Below are positions 7,525 to 16,408 of a DNA stretch of 25,022 nt, one piece after another. The stretch spans positions 1 to 25,022 of the IMG/VR virus record IMGVR_UViG_3300034518_000018, one strand, 5' to 3'. The position numbers were made by a program, and so were the translations under genes. The DNA is from a virus. How positions within the stretch are numbered: the first letter of the stretch is position 1; each line of letters opens with the position of its first letter. The notes below the pieces were generated by a model. That model had not been told where the DNA came from and searched no databases. It worked only from the letters and a program-made list of their open reading frames with translations.

Positions 7525-8245
7525 TTCTATTCTCCTCTATATAATTGTATAAGTTAATCTTTGGTAACCAACCAAGATTATTTAGTAGTGTATTATCAGC
7601 CTTATTATCCAATCTTTCAAATTCATTTCCAAGGACAAATTTATCACAACTAACTTTAAAATAATCAACTAGGTCCATAAGTTTGTTTGTAATACCAGCA
7701 CCAAGATCAGTTACACCAGTTAAATCTGTTTTCATTAAAGTATTTATCCCTCTCACTAAATCGTCAACGTGTATAAAATCTCTGCTGTGGTTTATATTTA
7801 TAAATGGAACGTCATCTCTTAATATTCTAGGAATCAACATACTCTCTCTAGCATTTGGTCCATAGACAGTTGTAAATCTCATTCCTAAACTATTTGTAGG
7901 TGCTATTTGCTCTAAGCTGTATTTGCTCATAGCATATGGATTTCTCCAAGGTTCGTGTGATGTTGATGAACTTGCGTATAAGATTCTTGTATCTTTGAAG
8001 TAGTCAAAAAGTCTTTGACCTGCGATTACATTTTGTTCCCAATATTCAGTAGGTCGTTCCAAACTATCTCTAACGCCAGACAACCCAGCAAGATGTATAA
8101 CTAAATCTACATTATGCTTTAAGTCACAGGATAATAAATCATTACCTGTTAACTTGTCTAAACAAGTTATTTTATGATTGGGTTTTAAAAATTTAAATAA
8201 ATGTTGGCCAACGAAGCCTTCACTACCTGTTAATAATATATTCAT
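7514..8245 (-). CDS. NAD-dependent epimerase/dehydratase (extended SDR), short
   Basis: In this 243-aa protein, MNILLTGSEGFVGQHL gives the Rossmann GxxGxxG-type motif (residues 7-13). LVIHLAG follows, then the SSS patch at 92-94 and PYAMSK, with catalytic Tyr104 and Lys108 (YxxxK). GMRFTTVYGP and DFIHVDDLVRG are further hallmarks of nucleotide-sugar epimerases and dehydratases. The usual length is 300-340 residues, so the C-terminal substrate domain is trimmed. No Shine-Dalgarno sequence is seen before the ATG. The first residue is fixed by the Rossmann strand, so this looks like weak or coupled translation. It lies next to virion genes and near the glycosyltransferase-like gene, which suggests sugar work on a surface glycan or fibre. 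The exact sugar substrate cannot be read. Confidence 0.85.
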   Translation of the reverse strand: MNILLTGSEGFVGQHLFKFLKPNHKITCLDKLTGNDLLSCDLKHNVDLVIHLAGLSGVRDSLERPTEYWEQNVIAGQRLFDYFKDTRILYASSSTSHEPWRNPYAMSKYSLEQIAPTNSLGMRFTTVYGPNARESMLIPRILRDDVPFININHSRDFIHVDDLVRGINTLMKTDLTGVTDLGAGITNKLMDLVDYFKVSCDKFVLGNEFERLDNKADNTLLNNLGWLPKINLYNYIEENRNVN

Positions 8246-8262
8246 AATTCATAATATAATTT

Positions 8263-8282
8263 ATAAGTCTATTAAGACTTAT
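8263..8282 (-). terminator. Perfect 8-bp stem, 4-base loop, at a stop codon
   Basis: Arms 8263-8270 and 8275-8282 are exact inverse complements around loop 8271-8274. The TAA stop of the 313-aa virion gene (8272-8274) lies in the loop. No strong T-tract follows on the minus strand, so intrinsic termination is doubtful. It could instead protect a 3' end or limit readthrough into the epimerase gene. An imperfect late-box sequence (TATAAATT, 8258-8265) overlaps its lower arm. Confidence 0.45.
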
Positions 8283-9213
8283 TTATTCTTAAATAATATG
8301 TTGCAGCTGTTGTAGTAGAACCATTAGGAAATTCCTGTGCTCTATAATCGTCTGTATTAACATATCTTTGTTGATAGTTACCAGCACCATCTAAAATGGT
8401 ATCTACAATACCAGAACCTCTAGTATTACCTGAACCACTTGCACCTATATTATAAGCAAGTGAATAACCATCACCTGAAGATACAGCAGTATATCTAGTC
8501 CATTCTTGTATCAAAGAATTAAAAGCTGCTGTAGTATATTCTTTTATATTACTTGAAGCGTCTAGGTAATAAGGTTCAGTATATGAAATAACAGCACCAG
8601 TAACTCTATGTAAATAATAACTTGTTATATTTTCCGGTTGATCCAGTGTTTCTGGAATAGATCCAGCTGTATATTCACTAACGTCAGCTCTTGTATCTAC
8701 AAATATTGCTGTTGAGGCACCTGAAACTTCAGTTGAACCTGCTACGGAAGTTGATGTTGAAATATGGTATGTTCCACCTTGTTGCGTTCCTGTAGTTGCT
8801 GCAGCAAGTAAATCAATCGCTGGGTGTAAAAATGTATCTTTTACATCCGTTAGACTCATTGCTTGTATGTTACCACTTCCATTGTAATAGATTGGCCAAG
8901 TTTTTCCTGTATCAGATGTTGGTGATACGGATGCCCTAGTTTCTGAAATTTTGTCGTAAGTAACTGTAACTGTTGATGGTTCAGCTGTTGTTCCTTCACT
9001 TGGGTAAGATGAAACGTGTGTTGAATACGCACCAGCTTGTTTTCTTGTATCGTTAATTGCCGCTAATGATCCACTATTACTAACCACTGATAGCGACACA
9101 CTAGGGTTTAGTGAATATTGATATACACATTGGTCTACAATTTGGTTAACCAAAGTAGTATCCATCTCTTTAAGATTTCCACTTGTGTAATATAAAGGTT
9201 TTACTACTGCCAT
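8272..9213 (-). CDS. Virion structural protein, marine T4-like type
   Basis: This 313-aa protein opens with MAVVKPLYYTSGNLKEM and continues with NPSVSLSVVSNSG. I recognise this N-terminal pattern from structural proteins of T4-like marine cyanophages and pelagiphages. The body is rich in Ser, Thr, Gly and Tyr with many short beta stretches and no catalytic motif, as expected of a tail or fibre accessory protein. It has a good ribosome site (GAGGAA on the minus strand just before the ATG) and its own late-promoter-like box 54 bases upstream. It ends in the stem-loop at 8263-8282. Exact position in the virion is unknown. Confidence 0.68.
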   Translation of the reverse strand: MAVVKPLYYTSGNLKEMDTTLVNQIVDQCVYQYSLNPSVSLSVVSNSGSLAAINDTRKQAGAYSTHVSSYPSEGTTAEPSTVTVTYDKISETRASVSPTSDTGKTWPIYYNGSGNIQAMSLTDVKDTFLHPAIDLLAAATTGTQQGGTYHISTSTSVAGSTEVSGASTAIFVDTRADVSEYTAGSIPETLDQPENITSYYLHRVTGAVISYTEPYYLDASSNIKEYTTAAFNSLIQEWTRYTAVSSGDGYSLAYNIGASGSGNTRGSGIVDTILDGAGNYQQRYVNTDDYRAQEFPNGSTTTAATYYLRINKS

Positions 9214-9266
9214 AATTTCCTCATTTATTTTTTCTGATACTTATCATTTCCAAAGTACCTTCCTTT

Positions 9267-9274
9267 TATTTATA
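9267..9274 (-). promoter_or_regulatory. T4-type late promoter box before the 313-aa virion gene
   Basis: Minus-strand TATAAATA is identical to the T4 late-promoter core recognised by gp55. It lies in the 65-base gap between two genes, with 53 bases between the box and the ATG at 9213, so it would give a normal leader. Confidence 0.6.
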
Positions 9275-9278
9275 TGTT

Positions 9279-10103
9279 TTAAGCGCCTGCAGCATACATT
9301 GTTTTTACAACAGTTCCTGTTGAATTGATAATCTGTAATGTTACAACACTTTTTAGTTGATCTTGCCCGATAGCATCGTTGGCCATATTGGCTTCTGCGA
9401 CTGTATCAAGGGCAATAATTGTACCTGTCACTACTCCAGAACTCCCAGTAGTTACTAGGGTTCCTGTTTCGTTAGGTATTGTTATTATTCTATCTGCTGT
9501 TGGATCTGCAACTGAAATTGTTGTTTCAAAATCGTCAGCTGTTGCGCCTTCAAAAATCATAGAAGAACCTTGAAGAACAGGTATAGCGTTAAAAACTAAA
9601 AGGTCATCGCCTCTAGTTGATGAAATTCTAGGGTAACCTGATGTTTCATCTATTGATAATGTACCTACTGTGAATGTTTTGCCTGCTGAAAGTGATAAAT
9701 TATCATCTATTGTAACTGTAGCACTATCACTTGATGAAATAGTGTTTCCACTTATTGCTATCGTACCTAAAGCGTGAGTTGTACCACTGACTGTTATATT
9801 ACTTGCTAAACCTAATGTTAATGTATCTGTTGCTGAAACAACTGCTGTAACTTGGTTCGCTGTTCCAGAAATCGTAATAGTTTGAGCGTTTGCAATGGTT
9901 TGTGTATTTGAACCATCTGTTATATTAAATGATAAACTTCCTGCAATAGCAGAATATAATTCATTTACAGCGCCTATTACAGACGTTGCAGAAAGAGCGT
10001 TGTCTAGTGTAGCAATATCGCCAAAGTCAGTTTCAGACAATGCGTTAAATTGTGTTCTAAACGTTTCTAATGTATCTGTTGTTGCTATTGTTCTTGCAGC
10101 CAT
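9279..10103 (-). CDS. Tail-fibre-like structural protein
   Basis: In this 274-aa protein the N-terminus (TDTLETFRTQFNALSETD) is a short helical region. A phrase SVIGAVNELYSA near residue 40, common in phage fibre proteins, follows. The rest is low-complexity beta sequence rich in Thr, Ser, Ile and Gly (repeated TITI and TLTLG phrases). This suits a trimeric beta-rich fibre shaft. The C-terminus, TLQIINSTGTVVKTMYAAGA, resembles the last residues of the gp10-like fibre protein at 17942-19114. AAGGAG on the minus strand precedes the ATG by an unusually long 13 bases. The upstream small gene ends on the same bases as this start, so translation may be coupled. Receptor binding is possible but not shown. 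Confidence 0.65.
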   Translation of the reverse strand: MAARTIATTDTLETFRTQFNALSETDFGDIATLDNALSATSVIGAVNELYSAIAGSLSFNITDGSNTQTIANAQTITISGTANQVTAVVSATDTLTLGLASNITVSGTTHALGTIAISGNTISSSDSATVTIDDNLSLSAGKTFTVGTLSIDETSGYPRISSTRGDDLLVFNAIPVLQGSSMIFEGATADDFETTISVADPTADRIITIPNETGTLVTTGSSGVVTGTIIALDTVAEANMANDAIGQDQLKSVVTLQIINSTGTVVKTMYAAGA

Positions 10104-10333
10104 TAGTTTTTAATTACTCCTTTAATCTCATTAAACAATTCTTTTATTTCTCTTAATTCTTTCTTTAGATTATTTATTTCTTTTACTGTATCTCTTAAAA
10201 CATCACTTTGTTTTTCTCTTGCTTTAAATCTTGCCATATACAAAGAATAGTCCGAAGTACTTGTATTAACAATTGCGTTAGAGCTTGTATCTCTTATTAA
10301 GTGGTTGTATCCTTCAACTATTACTTTTGCCAT
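10103..10333 (-). CDS. Small coiled-coil protein of unknown function
   Basis: From the ATG at 10333 the protein is 76 aa. A TTG at 10354 would add seven residues but overlaps the end of the giant upstream gene, while the ATG sits four bases after that gene's stop, so I prefer it. Residues 1-30 (AKVIVEGYNHLIRDTSSNAIVN) look like a small folded head, and from about residue 40 to the end there is a heptad-like charged helix (LRDTVKEINNLKKELREIKEL). Similar small proteins sit among structural genes in T4-like cyanophages, to my memory, without a known role. The last base overlaps the next gene's ATG. A minor virion part or fibre chaperone is possible. Confidence 0.65.
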   Translation of the reverse strand: MAKVIVEGYNHLIRDTSSNAIVNTSTSDYSLYMARFKAREKQSDVLRDTVKEINNLKKELREIKELFNEIKGVIKN

Positions 10334-10337
10334 ATCT

Positions 10338-13300
10338 CTATACCGCCAACGCAATACCTCTCATATCTCTAAGCACTGGTGGATATGATGAGTTGGTTCC
10401 TTTCATAACTATTTTAAGTTGAAATGATGTAAAATCATTTATATCGTTTGCTGAATATTGATACTCTCTAAATGTGAAATCATCCTCAGCAGGTGTTATT
10501 GATGAGTCTGGACTACCATCTGTATTAAAAGGTGTCCAACTTATATCACCTATTTTTCTTTCTTCATCTGGACCAGATGTTCTATAAAACATCTCAATTT
10601 CAGATGTTGATCTTACATTAGCAGTTAATCTAATGTCAAGTGCTTTTGATTTGTTTTCCAAACCTACTGTTTTTGTACAATAGATAGCAGCAGATGATGA
10701 ACCTGTAGAAGCAACATCATCAACAAAATCTGGTGTGTTACTAGATGTTGGATTGTTTATTCTATTTGAAATTGTGAAGGCACTCATTCTTTGAGTATCT
10801 AATACTGGAGACAATTTAGTATTTGTTGTTGACATTTCTAATTGTGTATAAAAAGATTTACCACCACTAATACTTTCATTTGTTTCATTTATTTCACTTA
10901 CAATCACTTGAGGTGCTGTCCAAGAAATATTATCATTATTAACTACGGCAACTTTATTAGCAGCCGTTGTTAAATTAAATTCTGTTTCTGAACCGTGTAG
11001 TGTTTTTCCTGTTGTTGTTCTAATATAATATTCTATATTTGTATCTGGTACGGTAACAGTTTGAATACCACCAAGGTTTACAACATCAAACAATCTGTTT
11101 TGAGTTGCAGTTACAGCATTACTACCAATATCTCCAGTAGCATTTGCGGTACCAGTTGTTGTAACATCATAACTGTCTAAAGTTATATTTGATATGGAAG
11201 TATATGTTCCATTAATTGCTGTATGAGCAATACCATTGTGAGTACCAGCTGGAACCCCAGCGATTGTAACATTATTACTTGTTCCGTACATACCGTGATT
11301 TGGATGGAACACTCTAACCACTCCAGAACTATTTGTTGTTCTTATTGGATTATTTTTAAGTGTTCTTGCAGGTAAAGTATCATTTGTTAATGTAACTGTA
11401 CCAGTTACTTGACTAAATTCTGCTCTTCTTAATTTAAATTTCATATCTTCATTTTGTTCAGCACTCCATGTCTTACCATTTTGTGATTTAAACATTACGC
11501 CAGCGTAAGGCTGAGCAGATATGGTTCTATTTGAATCTAATGATGTTTCACCAATTCTTGCTACATAAGCATTATAATCTTGTGAGTTTGCCATAACAAC
11601 AAAACAATATTCTATATTAGCCTGTATATAAACAGGAGAAGCAAATGTAAATGTAGTAGCTGTAGTACCATCTGTACTTATATTAACATCAGCTGGATTC
11701 TTTGTAACTTCCGAGAACGGTAATATTTTTTGTCCTGGATAACCATTAACAACGTTTCTTAATTGTACGGTTAATGGAATAGCTGCGTCTTTTGTACTAA
11801 AGAATAAATCAACGGATGTTAAAAATACTCCGCCTTTATCATCAACTAAAAAAGTTTGTGCTAAAGGATCGTGGTAGCTAACTTGTCTTTCTTCCGTTCT
11901 TGTAGATGTTCTTGTTATAGTTTGTGTATCTGTAACACTTCTCATTTCAACTTTAAATTCTCTACTTGAAATAATAGTTTCTCTTACAGTTTCTATCAAG
12001 CCTCTAGCAACATATTCAACATTAGCTGCTGTTTCAACATTAGCATTTGTTAAACTATTTGTAGATGAACTTGTTAATCTGAATAATCTTTGACCTGTTC
12101 TCCATCTTGGATTTGCATCCACTTTTGGATCTGGTATAGCAAATGTACCTTCAACTTTACCATTTGCGTCTGTAACTAAATTTCCTCCTAATGAACCACC
12201 ATCTGGTGTTACATATGCAGTTACAGCAACATTATCAAAGAAAGGATAAACTCTTGTATTTGGTTTTAATCTTGTTGCATTAAATGTTATTGTTTTACTT
12301 CTTACAAATGGAACAAATGCAACAGATACAACTCTATCACCCATTGATGTTCTTACTGTTTGAGGAATTGCAACTGCTCTTATACCTGCTCTTGTTTGTG
12401 AAACTTGTTGTGTTGTTGTAATTTCTTCTTTGGCCATAACTCTCCAACCATGACCGCCTCTTCTTTCGGTTGTACCAACTCGTCTTCTTCCACTTTCAAC
12501 AGGTTTTCCTGTCCAAGTATCTTGCCAAGAGTTCCAAACTGTTGACATAGGAAATTCTGATAACTGACCAGAGTTACCTGTTTGTTTAGTTAAGTTGTCC
12601 CAACCTCCATTAGGGTTGTTTATAACTAATTCTGGAGCTCTTTCTGTTTCTTTCCATTCATCACCTGGAGGTGTTAATTCTATTGAACCTATCCATGTAA
12701 ATACTCCAAATGGATTTACATTGATAGCCTTACTTGCATAAGGTTGGTCTATTAAAGTTGTTTCAGTATAAGGTAAAGTAATTATATCACCAGTTTTTTG
12801 ATATTGTGCGTCTGTTCTATCTACAGCAGCAATAGCAGTACCATCATCATCTCTTTCAATTAATTGTACAGCGTCTTCATGGAATGTTGGTCTCATTTCT
12901 CCATTAGCATAATCTATTGAAACTTTGTAATCTCTATTACCTACATCACCAATATTATGTCCTGTAAAATTATCTACTACAAAACCATTTTTAAATCTGT
13001 CAAAACCATTTGAATCTTGTATTTGTAAATTTTGTGCGTTTGCTTCTAATAAAGATAATTGAGTATAATATTCAATCGTATCAATTCTATCATCAATACG
13101 TCCAATATCTCTCATTGTATATCTTTTATTATCAACGTGTTCAATAGTTACGTCAGCAGTATCTAATGTATAAGAAGGTAAAAATAATGTGTATAGGTGC
13201 ATAGCGTTTTCTAATGTACCTGGTATTTTTGGTGAATGTGAACTAGCACCTTTTAATACTTTAAAATTACCATCTTTGTCTAGGAATATTTTATCTATTC

Positions 13301-16300
13301 TTCCTAAATAATATTCAAAATCAGCTCTTACGTCTGAATTAACTTTAACAGGTTGTACTACAGAAGCACCTGATCCGTCAAATGATCTATCTTGTACACC
13401 AGCGTCTATTGTTGAAGCGTCATCAACTCTTGGTCTGAAATCTAAAGCATCCCTTAACTCATATCTTACACCACTTGTAGAAGAAGTGTAAACAGGAATA
13501 TCTTCATAATCAACAGAATAAGAATCAACATCAAAATAATCTCCTGTACTATGTGAGAAATAATCAAAATTAACTAGTAATCTTCCTGTTGGAGTTAGTT
13601 CACCAGTCTTTAATTTAATTCTTCCAATGTCATAAAAGTTATCTCTTTGTCCTGTGTCTAATTCAAATCTATCACTAACATCCGTATGACTTGTTGTTGC
13701 ATCCGTACTAAAGTCAGGTGCCATATAAACACTATTAAGTGTATTAACGTCTGCTTTACCTAAACCAACAGCACTTGCCTCAACGGCTGCCTGTGTAGCA
13801 ACTTGTATAGTTGAAGCTGCATTTAATGTTTTTGTTTTTGAAGTTCCTACAGATTTATTTAATGTTAATAATGCTTTAATATCGTGGGCAGCATAATTAG
13901 CACCAAAGTCTATAGTTAAAGTTGTTTTAGCACCGTTCAATGCAAATATAGCAGAACTTTCGTGGTTGTTACCTGTTAAACTTAATACATCTCCAACAGC
14001 ACCTGTTCCACCAGAACCTGTAGCTTTTATAGAGATTGTAAAATCACCTTCATCTAAAGTTGCAAAAGTTTCATTTACACCAGCAGAGAAAGTAGCGATA
14101 CCATCTCCAGTTAGTGTTGCAATTTGGTGTTTTCTAAATGTGTAAGTTGTATCTGAAGCATTACTATTAGCTGCTGTCTTTAATGTTTTTATATTTTCAT
14201 AAGGCAGATTAAAAATTGCTATATGTTTTTCAGGTGATTGAGTTTTTGCTCTACGTCTTGTTGCAATTGTTTTAGTTGAAGCAGCAGCTGAAACAGCTGT
14301 CATTGTTAAACTAGAACCTGATATAATAGCTTCTACTATTTTTGTTTCTGTATTACCACTATCGTTTGTAAATGAGATTGAATCTCCTGGGACTAATTCT
14401 TCAGTAAATCTTGTATTAATACCTGTAACACTAGCACTGCCATTTGCAATATCTAATGAACCTGTAAGTATAGCATTTTCGCCATTCGTAGCATCAAGTG
14501 CTGTATCAGCAGTAAATGTAGGACTACCTGCCATCGCAACTTGTTTAACTGATGGTAAATCATATGAAGTAACACCTTTTTGACCAACAGCGTCTGCTTG
14601 AATAACAGATGTAGAACTTCCGTCTGTTATTGTTTCTCCAGCAGTAAATATACCTTGTACGTTTGATAGTATAACAACACCGTGTGCAGCTGTACCACCT
14701 GAACTATAAGCACTAAATCCACTACTATCAATTGCAGTTGTTCCATCTGTGTCGTATAATTGGAAGTTTGAAGCGCTTGGATTTCTTACTGTATAAACAT
14801 TACCATTTAATTGAGTCATACCAGAAACACTAGCAATAGTAACTTGTTGACCTTCTTTAAATTTATTTGAAGATGTTACAACACAAGGATCAGCCTGTGT
14901 TGCACCAGTAATTGTAGCACTTTCTGTAGTAGAATATTCTTGTTTAACACCAGTAGCACCTGAACTATTACCTGTAATAGTAACTCCGTTTGTATATGCT
15001 TGAGCAGTTTTAATATTTAAGTGTGTAAATAAAACAACATCAAATAGATATTGTTTGTAAATAGCACTTGTTATACTTGCGTTTGAAAAAATATTAGCAG
15101 CAGCAGTACCAGAAGAATATTCAAAGCCTCTAGTTTTTGCTCTACCGATTGTAGTTATACCTGAACTTGATCCTGTATTTGCTGTACCACGAGAACTTGT
15201 TGCTGTATCGTGTAAAGTTATTCCTTTAAATGCTTCTACACCAGACGTTGACACTATGTCTGGAGTACCATAAACATTGGTTACATTTATATAATTACCT
15301 ATATCAAATCTTGTACTAAAATTATTTTGTGTGTCGTAATCTCTAGCTTTATCTACTGCTGTCCATGTTGTAGCAATAGTGTCAATTTCATATCCTTGTA
15401 CATATGCTTTTCCAGGAGAAATTCCCATTGCAAGTTTTGTTGCGTCTCCACCATCACTAGAAGCATAAACACCTCTATTTGTTCCTGAAATTAAATGTTC
15501 TCTTATGTCTATATCAAAAGGTTTTACAATATAGTCACCTGATTCGTCAAATGTTCTACGAGCAAGTGTATCTTCTAATACGGCATATTCAGTTGTTCTA
15601 ACTTGATTTTGTAAATTACCTTCAGATAATCTTAACAATTCATAAAAATTATTATCATCGGTACTAGATAATGCTTTTTTAGAAAGTGTTAATAAAATTT
15701 TTAATCTATGAGAGCCAGGTGCATTATTATTTGATGTACCTTGAGCATTATCATTTAAAGATGAATCATCTCCTGATGTTACAAAAGATTCTGTAACTCC
15801 TAATCCTACTCTATAAGAAGGTGTATTTGTATATTTGTCTAATATTAAAGTTTGTTCAGATACTTGAACGTGAAAACCATTAATGTAATAAATTCCTTGT
15901 TGTACTTGAGCAGCACAGCCTGTAGCAGTTGAAGCAACAACAGCTGTATCAGCACTAGAACCTGTTATTGTTTCTCCATTTGAAAAAGAAATTGTTGAAC
16001 CATCTGAAGCTGTATTAAAGTATTTTACAAAAAGAGTATCTGGATCAGTACCATCTGTAGCAACAGCATTTATACATTTAGCAGTAACACCTGATGTGTC
16101 ACCTGTTAAAGTTTGGCCAACATAGGTAGCAATTGTTGAATTACTTTTTGATGTTAATTTTATAGCATAATAATTTAAATCATATCCAATTTCACCTGGA
16201 ATAACCATTGCACCTTTATCAAAAATATGATCTGATAAATTTTCAATTTGATTTTGTAATTGTGTTTGTGCTTGAGTTAGCTCCCTTGCTTGAACAGCAA

Positions 16301-16391
16301 ATGCTGGTCTAAAAAGTATCCTATGGAACTTCTTTGACTCGGCAAAATCGTCATAGTAAGGACTGACATTAAAATCAGTTGGTGATGGCAT
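10338..16391 (-). CDS. Giant DUF4815-type baseplate/tail structural protein
   Basis: This 2017-aa protein has an N-terminus (DFNVSPYYDDF, FHRILFRPAFAVQARELTQAQ, QIENLSDHIF, GAMVIPG) matching the DUF4815 phage structural family, common in T4-like marine phages beside gp8. Several short beta motifs of the form GxTITGxSSGAT recur in its first third. The middle and C-terminal parts hold large beta-rich regions, including LDTGQRDNFYD, a LRDALDFRPR phrase, KPNTRVYPFFDNV, and a late DPLAQTFLVDDKGGVFLTSVD segment that is typical of the family. No enzyme motif is visible. It lies 17 bases after gp8 with AAAGGA as ribosome site. A wedge-attached fibre or large baseplate-edge protein is the likely role. 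Its size is consistent with a major tail structure. Confidence 0.8.
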   Translation of the reverse strand: MPSPTDFNVSPYYDDFAESKKFHRILFRPAFAVQARELTQAQTQLQNQIENLSDHIFDKGAMVIPGEIGYDLNYYAIKLTSKSNSTIATYVGQTLTGDTSGVTAKCINAVATDGTDPDTLFVKYFNTASDGSTISFSNGETITGSSADTAVVASTATGCAAQVQQGIYYINGFHVQVSEQTLILDKYTNTPSYRVGLGVTESFVTSGDDSSLNDNAQGTSNNNAPGSHRLKILLTLSKKALSSTDDNNFYELLRLSEGNLQNQVRTTEYAVLEDTLARRTFDESGDYIVKPFDIDIREHLISGTNRGVYASSDGGDATKLAMGISPGKAYVQGYEIDTIATTWTAVDKARDYDTQNNFSTRFDIGNYINVTNVYGTPDIVSTSGVEAFKGITLHDTATSSRGTANTGSSSGITTIGRAKTRGFEYSSGTAAANIFSNASITSAIYKQYLFDVVLFTHLNIKTAQAYTNGVTITGNSSGATGVKQEYSTTESATITGATQADPCVVTSSNKFKEGQQVTIASVSGMTQLNGNVYTVRNPSASNFQLYDTDGTTAIDSSGFSAYSSGGTAAHGVVILSNVQGIFTAGETITDGSSTSVIQADAVGQKGVTSYDLPSVKQVAMAGSPTFTADTALDATNGENAILTGSLDIANGSASVTGINTRFTEELVPGDSISFTNDSGNTETKIVEAIISGSSLTMTAVSAAASTKTIATRRRAKTQSPEKHIAIFNLPYENIKTLKTAANSNASDTTYTFRKHQIATLTGDGIATFSAGVNETFATLDEGDFTISIKATGSGGTGAVGDVLSLTGNNHESSAIFALNGAKTTLTIDFGANYAAHDIKALLTLNKSVGTSKTKTLNAASTIQVATQAAVEASAVGLGKADVNTLNSVYMAPDFSTDATTSHTDVSDRFELDTGQRDNFYDIGRIKLKTGELTPTGRLLVNFDYFSHSTGDYFDVDSYSVDYEDIPVYTSSTSGVRYELRDALDFRPRVDDASTIDAGVQDRSFDGSGASVVQPVKVNSDVRADFEYYLGRIDKIFLDKDGNFKVLKGASSHSPKIPGTLENAMHLYTLFLPSYTLDTADVTIEHVDNKRYTMRDIGRIDDRIDTIEYYTQLSLLEANAQNLQIQDSNGFDRFKNGFVVDNFTGHNIGDVGNRDYKVSIDYANGEMRPTFHEDAVQLIERDDDGTAIAAVDRTDAQYQKTGDIITLPYTETTLIDQPYASKAINVNPFGVFTWIGSIELTPPGDEWKETERAPELVINNPNGGWDNLTKQTGNSGQLSEFPMSTVWNSWQDTWTGKPVESGRRRVGTTERRGGHGWRVMAKEEITTTQQVSQTRAGIRAVAIPQTVRTSMGDRVVSVAFVPFVRSKTITFNATRLKPNTRVYPFFDNVAVTAYVTPDGGSLGGNLVTDANGKVEGTFAIPDPKVDANPRWRTGQRLFRLTSSSTNSLTNANVETAANVEYVARGLIETVRETIISSREFKVEMRSVTDTQTITRTSTRTEERQVSYHDPLAQTFLVDDKGGVFLTSVDLFFSTKDAAIPLTVQLRNVVNGYPGQKILPFSEVTKNPADVNISTDGTTATTFTFASPVYIQANIEYCFVVMANSQDYNAYVARIGETSLDSNRTISAQPYAGVMFKSQNGKTWSAEQNEDMKFKLRRAEFSQVTGTVTLTNDTLPARTLKNNPIRTTNSSGVVRVFHPNHGMYGTSNNVTIAGVPAGTHNGIAHTAINGTYTSISNITLDSYDVTTTGTANATGDIGSNAVTATQNRLFDVVNLGGIQTVTVPDTNIEYYIRTTTGKTLHGSETEFNLTTAANKVAVVNNDNISWTAPQVIVSEINETNESISGGKSFYTQLEMSTTNTKLSPVLDTQRMSAFTISNRINNPTSSNTPDFVDDVASTGSSSAAIYCTKTVGLENKSKALDIRLTANVRSTSEIEMFYRTSGPDEERKIGDISWTPFNTDGSPDSSITPAEDDFTFREYQYSANDINDFTSFQLKIVMKGTNSSYPPVLRDMRGIALAV

Positions 16392-16408
16392 TATCTTTTG
16401 ATCCTTTA

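Noticed and set aside
7795-7802. Minus-strand TATAAATA inside the epimerase gene
   Set aside because: It lies in coding DNA (FININH region) far from any gene start; probably a chance match in AT-rich sequence.
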